Below are positions 61,601 to 64,000 of a stretch of DNA of 64,000 bases, one piece after another. The stretch's first letter is position 1. Every line of letters starts with the position of its first letter. The position numbers were made by a program, and so were the translations under genes. The stretch covers positions 13,864,800 through 13,928,799 of the forward strand of contig CM042558.1 in assembly GCA_023630585.1 (NCBI GenBank), given 5' to 3'. Under the pieces are notes generated by a model, which saw nothing but the letters and a program-made list of their open reading frames with translations, had not been told where the DNA came from and did not search any database. The DNA comes from Cranoglanis bouderius. Lineage: Eukaryota > Chordata > Actinopteri > Siluriformes > Cranoglanididae.

Positions 61601-64000
61601 CAAGATGACACAAATGTTGACTCACAACTGTTGCATCCAACTGATCCTGAGTTAGAGCCGTCCAAGTCTGAAGAGGAAACGAAGAGTGAAGAAGTGCCTT
61701 TTCTAGATGCAGATAGCACAGAAATTCCACTTTTAGGGGAAAAAATAGACCCTGATCTAGTAGAAAGTTACCTGGACACAGAGCCTAAAGAAAGTCCCAA
61801 AGAAAATGATGTTCCATTTGAATCAGAAAACAAGAGCTTTGAAGAAATTTGGCCTAATTCTGCCACCATTTTAAAAAAAGAGCCAATCTCTTCTGTTGGA
61901 GAGTCTACAGAATCTTCTACGACGACATATTATAACATCACAACAATCAGTACACCAATAACTTCTATGGGGAGGCCACAAGATGTGACACAAGTTAGTT
62001 CATCTTATATGGATTCACATAGCTCTCATATGCCACACATGACTGGACCAAACTCTCAAACCGATTATCGAGGCCCCTCAGACATTCCACCTCCAATGTC
62101 TTTCCCCCCGCCGGTTGGGCCTCTACCTGCGCTTGGTCCACCACCAATGACTGTTCCACCCCCCATCATTATTCCACCTCCAATGTCAGGGCCACCTCCC
62201 ATTTCTGGACCACCTCCACTGCAAATGCCTCCACCAATGCAAGGCCCACCTCCACCTCATGGGGAAAATGACCTGTCACAATATCCACCACCTGGCCCAT
62301 ATACACCTTACCAGAATCAGTGGGGAAACAGTCCACAGTTTGATGCTTCAAGAGGACCACTTCCTCCAATGGTTACACCCAGAGGGCCCCCACCTTCAGT
62401 CCCACCAATGGGTCAAAGAGGACCTCCACCTCAAATATTTAATAACAACATGCCCCCACATATAGTACCCCGAGGCCCACCTCCTGGTCCTTTGCCACCT
62501 GGCCCACTACCCCCTCCTTTTGATGGACAAAGATTCAACGGGCCTCCTCCACCTTTCAACTTCCCTGGACCCAGAGGCCCACTGCCACCATTTGCAGGCC
62601 TTCCCCCTGGTCATTTTGACAGCAGGGCACCACCACCATCTCACTTCCCTGGGCCAAGAGGTCCACCTCCTCACAACATTGGGGAACCTGGACCACTGTC
62701 TAACATCCCAAGAATGCCTGCTGACAATGATGGTGGAAGTTCTTATCAGCCAGGGATTGAGCAACCCCAGGGACAAACAGCCTCACACAATTACAGAGAC
62801 AATCAGGGACCCTCACATGGACCTCCCTTTAGGGGACCTCTACCAAACCACTTTGATGGACGAAGAGGCCCACCTGGTTCTGCAGGAGATATTCCAGGGC
62901 ATCGATTTCCTCATCCAAACCAATTTCGTGGTTCACCTCAGGATAGAGTATCCTTTGAAGAACCGAGAGGAGGATCATCCCAAGATTTGGAAAGACACAG
63001 GGGTCCTGCCCCTCAGCATTTTGGAGGTCCAAGAGCTCCACTGCCAGGACACTACTCTGATAATGATTCTGGAGGTCAGACAGCACGCTACCAGCTTAAT
63101 GACCATTTAAATGATATAAGACCTGTAAGGGGGCCTCTGTTGCCTACTCCTTCTGAAGGTCCCATCCCAGTACCAGGCCGCATGGGTGGGCATAGCCCAG
63201 AGTCCCATCGTGATGACCACTGGAGAAGACACTCCCCTGAAATGAGAAGACGCAGCAGCTCAACTAGAGATGGCGCTGAACCTCAGGAAAGGTCAAGTCG
63301 GTTTGACAGTGGTCCCCGTGACCGAGATGGCCCTTCAAGGCTGTCTGAAGAAAAGCAGCGAGATGTGTCTGAGGACAGGAGGAGAGACAGAGACCGGGAT
63401 GGGCTGCATGGAGGCCGATCATGGGGCTGGACCAGAGACCGTGAATGGGATCGTGGTAGGGAAAGAGATCGCGATAGAGATAGGGAGAGAGACCACAGCA
63501 GAGATAGGGATAGAGATAGGGAGAGAGACCACAGCAGAGATAGAGACCGGGATCGGGATCGCAGCAGGGAAAGGGACAGGGAGAGAGACCGCAGCAGAGA
63601 GAGAGACCGCAGTAGAGGTAGAGACACTGACCGGCACAGAGAAAGTGATGGGGACAAGCGGAGGGATCGGGAACGGGATAGAGATCGTGGCAGGGAGAGA
63701 GAATCGGACAGGAAAGACCATGACCGAGACAGAGGAAAGAACAGAGAAAGGGATAGAGACCGTGACCGAGATAGAGACAGTAGAGACAAAAGACGAGAAC
63801 GCTCAAGGAGCCGTGAACGGGACCGTGGAAGAGAGAGAGATAGGCGGGACCGGGACAGAGAGCGGGACCGAGACAGAGAGCGGGACCGGGACAAAGAGAG
63901 GGACCGGGACAGGGACAAGGACAGGCGACAGAGGAGCAGAAGCAAAGACAAGAAGGAGGAGAAAAAAGACAGACCTGAGACCTCAAGAGACACTGAGAAG
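46616..64000 (+). CDS. dido1: DIDO1 (death inducer-obliterator 1), PHD-TFIIS central-SPOC protein, 3' end beyond window
   Basis: Coding exons: 46616-46694, 47063-47912, 48705-49116, 51164-51382, 51758-51995, 54570-55158, 55375-55534, 55627-55743, 55896-56009, 56221-56374, 56465-56993, 58539-58686, 58780-58869, 59005-59200, 60441-64000 (open). All phases agree over 2485 codons. Domains: PHD finger (about 298-350), TFIIS central-like domain (about 780-888), SPOC (about 1165-1310), Pro/Gly-rich block and RD/RE-rich tail. In known homologues the PHD binds H3K4me3, the TFIIS-like part contacts RNA polymerase II and the SPOC domain recognises phosphorylated CTD. DIDO1 affects splicing, stem-cell differentiation and apoptosis. 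The full-length order matches the long isoform (DIDO3). Alternative donors and acceptors are listed separately. Confidence 0.95.
47063..47912 (+). CDS. dido1: dido1 coding exon 2, basic N-terminal region and PHD start
   Basis: Residues 27-310. It has the conserved EFKKTWGFRRTTIAKRDM block and RRSGRQAKRTDKLEEFL, then an acidic/Lys-rich disordered stretch with a Ser run. It ends with the first half of the PHD finger (DPNALYCICRQKHNKR). The PHD is split by an 792-bp intron. Donor AAAAG|GTTAGT. Confidence 0.95.
47947..48540. mobile_element. DNA transposon remnant with conserved ends
   Basis: Left end ACACTTTAATAGGAACACCT and right end ATTAAAGTGGCCGGTGAGGG are diverged inverted partners. This terminal pair recurs in fish and amphibian repeats. 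About 594 bp, no transposase, in the intron that splits the PHD finger. Confidence 0.6.
48705..49116 (+). CDS. dido1: dido1 coding exon 3, PHD finger second half
   Basis: FMICCDRCEEWFHGDCVGIT then EARGRLMERNSEDYVCPNCT: the rest of the C4HC3 PHD, with the Trp of the methyl-lysine pocket. Then a Thr/Ala-rich linker and the conserved IKGRIEKATNPSGKKKIKIF. Acceptor CTCAG (48704), donor CCG|GTAGGT. Confidence 0.96.
49117..51160. other. dido1: dido1 intron 3
   Basis: AT-rich, with A and T runs at 49480-49580 and one probable MITE (50367-50690). No coding exon seen. Confidence 0.55.
50367..50690. mobile_element. MITE with GGGCGATAT-type ends
   Basis: Left GCTGGGCGATATATTGATAT, right CATATCGGCCAGCCCTAG: inverted ends of a class typical of fish hAT-like MITEs (CTGGGCGATAT / ATATCGGCCAG). 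No coding capacity. Confidence 0.65.
51164..51382 (+). CDS. dido1: dido1 coding exon 4
   Basis: VMATAEESSLPKCIGPGCER then DSVYCGNDCILKHAAAAMKT: the Cys-rich CIGPGC...CGNDC motif conserved in DIDO proteins, then a Lys/Pro-rich stretch. A tandem acceptor (TTCAGCAG) could start the exon at 51161, adding one Gln. Confidence 0.95.
51758..51995 (+). CDS. dido1: dido1 coding exon 5, acidic linker
   Basis: SSGPERRSSRRSTDSSSKAQ then acidic EDEDEEDEEDRVAEEH and the conserved SSWSSDHNYIAVAPEKTTAI. Acceptor TTGAAG. The best donor is CGT|GTATGT (51996), which gives the right phase for exon 6. If the donor is not used, the frame stops at 52124 (see findings). Confidence 0.88.
51996..54569. other. dido1: dido1 intron 5
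   Basis: Contains an in-frame read-through extension to 52126, AATAAA at 52858-52863 and 54290s, and otherwise unrecognised sequence (52900-53250 is unusually GC-balanced). No supported coding exon. Confidence 0.5.
54570..55158 (+). CDS. dido1: dido1 coding exon 6, linker and TFIIS-M start
   Basis: Lys/Glu/Pro-rich linker (Pro run PPPPPP), then NNQMRSNIRRSLTDILYKR, the first helix of the TFIIS central-like domain. A second acceptor (CTGCAGCAG) at 54573 would drop one residue. Donor AAAAG|GTGAGA. Confidence 0.93.
55375..55534 (+). CDS. dido1: dido1 coding exon 7, TFIIS central-like domain
   Basis: VSDSDDLSMSESEVGKLAVS then IEKEMFNLYMNTDSKYKNKY and RSLMFNLKDPKNK: core of the domain, with the RSLMFNLKDPKN motif. 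Donor AAG|GTTGGT is weak but phase-correct. Confidence 0.96.
55627..55743 (+). CDS. dido1: dido1 coding exon 8, TFIIS central-like domain end
   Basis: GLFYRVIGGEVSPFRLVRLS then PEELLSKEISDWRKSGNSE, the final helices. The preceding intron is only 92 bp. Confidence 0.95.
55896..56057 (+). CDS. dido1: dido1 coding exon 9 (two possible ends)
   Basis: ILDASGRTQPGQSKAGSRQD then APPDVDMEEAPSMSDGD. Donors at 56010 (GAT|GTATGT) and 56058 (GCA|GTAAGT) are both phase 0. The longer form adds VCISATSQSPRLASGA. The acceptor is TTTAAG, an AAG type. Confidence 0.85.
56221..56374 (+). CDS. dido1: dido1 coding exon 10
   Basis: DHQESHPSATPPSSASAGKS then VPDILSNMLKDTTAEHRAHL and FDLNCKICT: the conserved HLFDLNCKICTG motif. 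Acceptor TCATAG, donor ACAG|GTAGCA. Confidence 0.95.
56465..56993 (+). CDS. dido1: dido1 coding exon 11
   Basis: Disordered Pro/Val/Thr-rich segment with the conserved TISRRDPRTASHRSS block. Internal short repeats of (V)GVPVSVSVGAPVSVPV arise from a 36-bp-like duplication around 56796-56850. Donor TAG|GTAGAT. Confidence 0.92.
57262..58341 (+). mobile_element. Tc1-like transposon in dido1 intron 11
   Basis: TA-flanked. Inverted ends ACAGGTGCATCTCAAAAAAT and TTTAGATGCACCTGT extend inward through AAAGTGGAACTTTCATATAT on both sides. It is 1080 bp with a truncated transposase. Confidence 0.93.
57540..58091 (+). pseudogene. Tc1-like transposase, N-terminally deleted
   Basis: Pieces of the catalytic domain on the + strand lie in more than one frame. 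The last (57831-58091) reads APAHSAKTTSNWFADHGITV ... IDAVIRAKGAPTKY, the normal Tc1 C-terminus. The helix-turn-helix part is missing and a frameshift lies near 57820. Inactive. Confidence 0.88.
58539..58686 (+). CDS. dido1: dido1 coding exon 12, SPOC domain start
   Basis: SMTESPPEGETALFLSGQEI then MWKGFVNMHSVAKFVTKAYL and VSGSFEHLKE: the first SPOC strands and helix. Acceptor TTGCAG, donor GAG|GTTTGT. Confidence 0.96.
58780..58869 (+). CDS. dido1: dido1 coding exon 13, SPOC domain
   Basis: DLPDTIHIGGRISPHTVWDY then VGKLKTSLSK. Conserved IHIGGRI and WDYVGKLK motifs. Confidence 0.96.
59005..59200 (+). CDS. dido1: dido1 coding exon 14, SPOC domain
   Basis: ELCLIRFHPATEEEEVAYVS then LFSYFSSRKRFGVVANSNKR and IKDLYLIPLSSKDPLPAKLL: the SPOC core, with basic residues of the phospho-CTD pocket. 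Donor CCAG|GTAAGC. Confidence 0.97.
59201..60440. other. dido1: dido1 intron 14, no clear feature
   Basis: AT-rich intron with a short C run near 59385. I see no frame or repeat I can name. Confidence 0.55.
60441..64000 (+). CDS. dido1: dido1 coding exon 15 (partial, runs off window)
   Basis: A single open frame of 1187 codons. It starts GLEPARPNLLLGLLICQKDK (SPOC end). It then has TILKTLFGKKK, the conserved acidic DDRPYDPEEEYDP and VAYDPEDDSIFEE motifs, a Ser/Thr-rich middle, Pro/Gly-rich repeats (62080-63110) and an RD/RE-rich tail to the edge. No stop is reached. Comparison with the family layout suggests only a short C-terminus is missing. It is a giant last exon, as in the long isoform of other vertebrates. 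Confidence 0.95.
63373..63990 (+). repeat. dido1: Arg-Asp/Arg-Glu-rich low-complexity tail and tandem repeats
   Basis: Purine-rich DNA encoding runs such as RDRDRERDHSRDRD. A 36-bp unit (12 residues, reading GRERDHSRD-type) occurs twice from 63481 and 63517. Antisense frames give Leu-Ser-Arg repeats and are artefacts. RD/RE tails in nuclear proteins are linked to RNA-processing condensates; that role is inference here. Confidence 0.9.

Noticed and set aside
62259..63110. Extra frames inside the Pro/Gly-rich segment of dido1
   Set aside because: They are out-of-frame shadows of exon 15; the dido1 frame is uninterrupted.
63264..63993. Long minus-strand open frames (236-240 residues)
   Set aside because: They are Leu-Ser-Arg or Cys-Pro repeats produced by reading the RD/RE-coding DNA in reverse. 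The sense strand carries conserved dido1.

Overview
This window is vertebrate nuclear DNA, almost certainly from a ray-finned fish. It is AT-rich and intron-rich, has long microsatellites, and is packed with Tc1-type DNA transposons, tRNA-derived SINEs and a CR1-type LINE fragment. The repeat mix, with many decayed Tc1 copies with about 200-bp inverted ends, suggests an ostariophysan such as a catfish. That placement is inference; the fish call is firm.

Two protein-coding genes lie head to tail on the + strand. The first is zmynd8 (RACK7/PRKCBP1). It has 20 coding exons from 6321 to 33815 and encodes about 1192 residues with a PHD finger, bromodomain, PWWP domain, coiled coil and C-terminal MYND zinc finger. 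Every exon junction was phased by hand and the reading frame stays open throughout. Up to three upstream segments (about 2640-2896, 6100-6334 and 9690-10028) look like promoters or first exons. Two of them carry paired CCAAT boxes and would give different N-termini.

The second gene is dido1 (death inducer-obliterator). Its probable noncoding first exon ends at 42051, the start codon is at 46616, and 15 coding exons run to the window edge. They encode about 2485 residues with a PHD finger, a TFIIS central-like domain, a SPOC domain, a Pro/Gly-rich segment and a long Arg-Asp/Arg-Glu tail. The last exon is cut by the window end, probably some tens of residues before the stop codon. Both proteins are nuclear readers of histone H3 marks connected with transcription.

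Between the genes (about 35.6-41.8 kb) are a 5'-truncated CR1/Rex1-like LINE, nested SINEs and DNA transposons, and a CTCF-like motif inside a dispersed repeat. The introns hold five Tc1-like elements with recognisable ends, all with broken transposases, and a solo Tc1 piece lies upstream at 1396. One Tc1 copy makes up nearly all of zmynd8 intron 2. A zmynd8 intron also holds a remnant of a THAP-domain transposon.

I found no RNA genes apart from tRNA-derived SINEs, no CRISPR array, and no evidence of an undescribed multi-gene system. The main leads are alternative promoters, alternative splice sites (two tandem acceptors, a double donor and an alternative last exon) and transposon/gene-architecture interactions.
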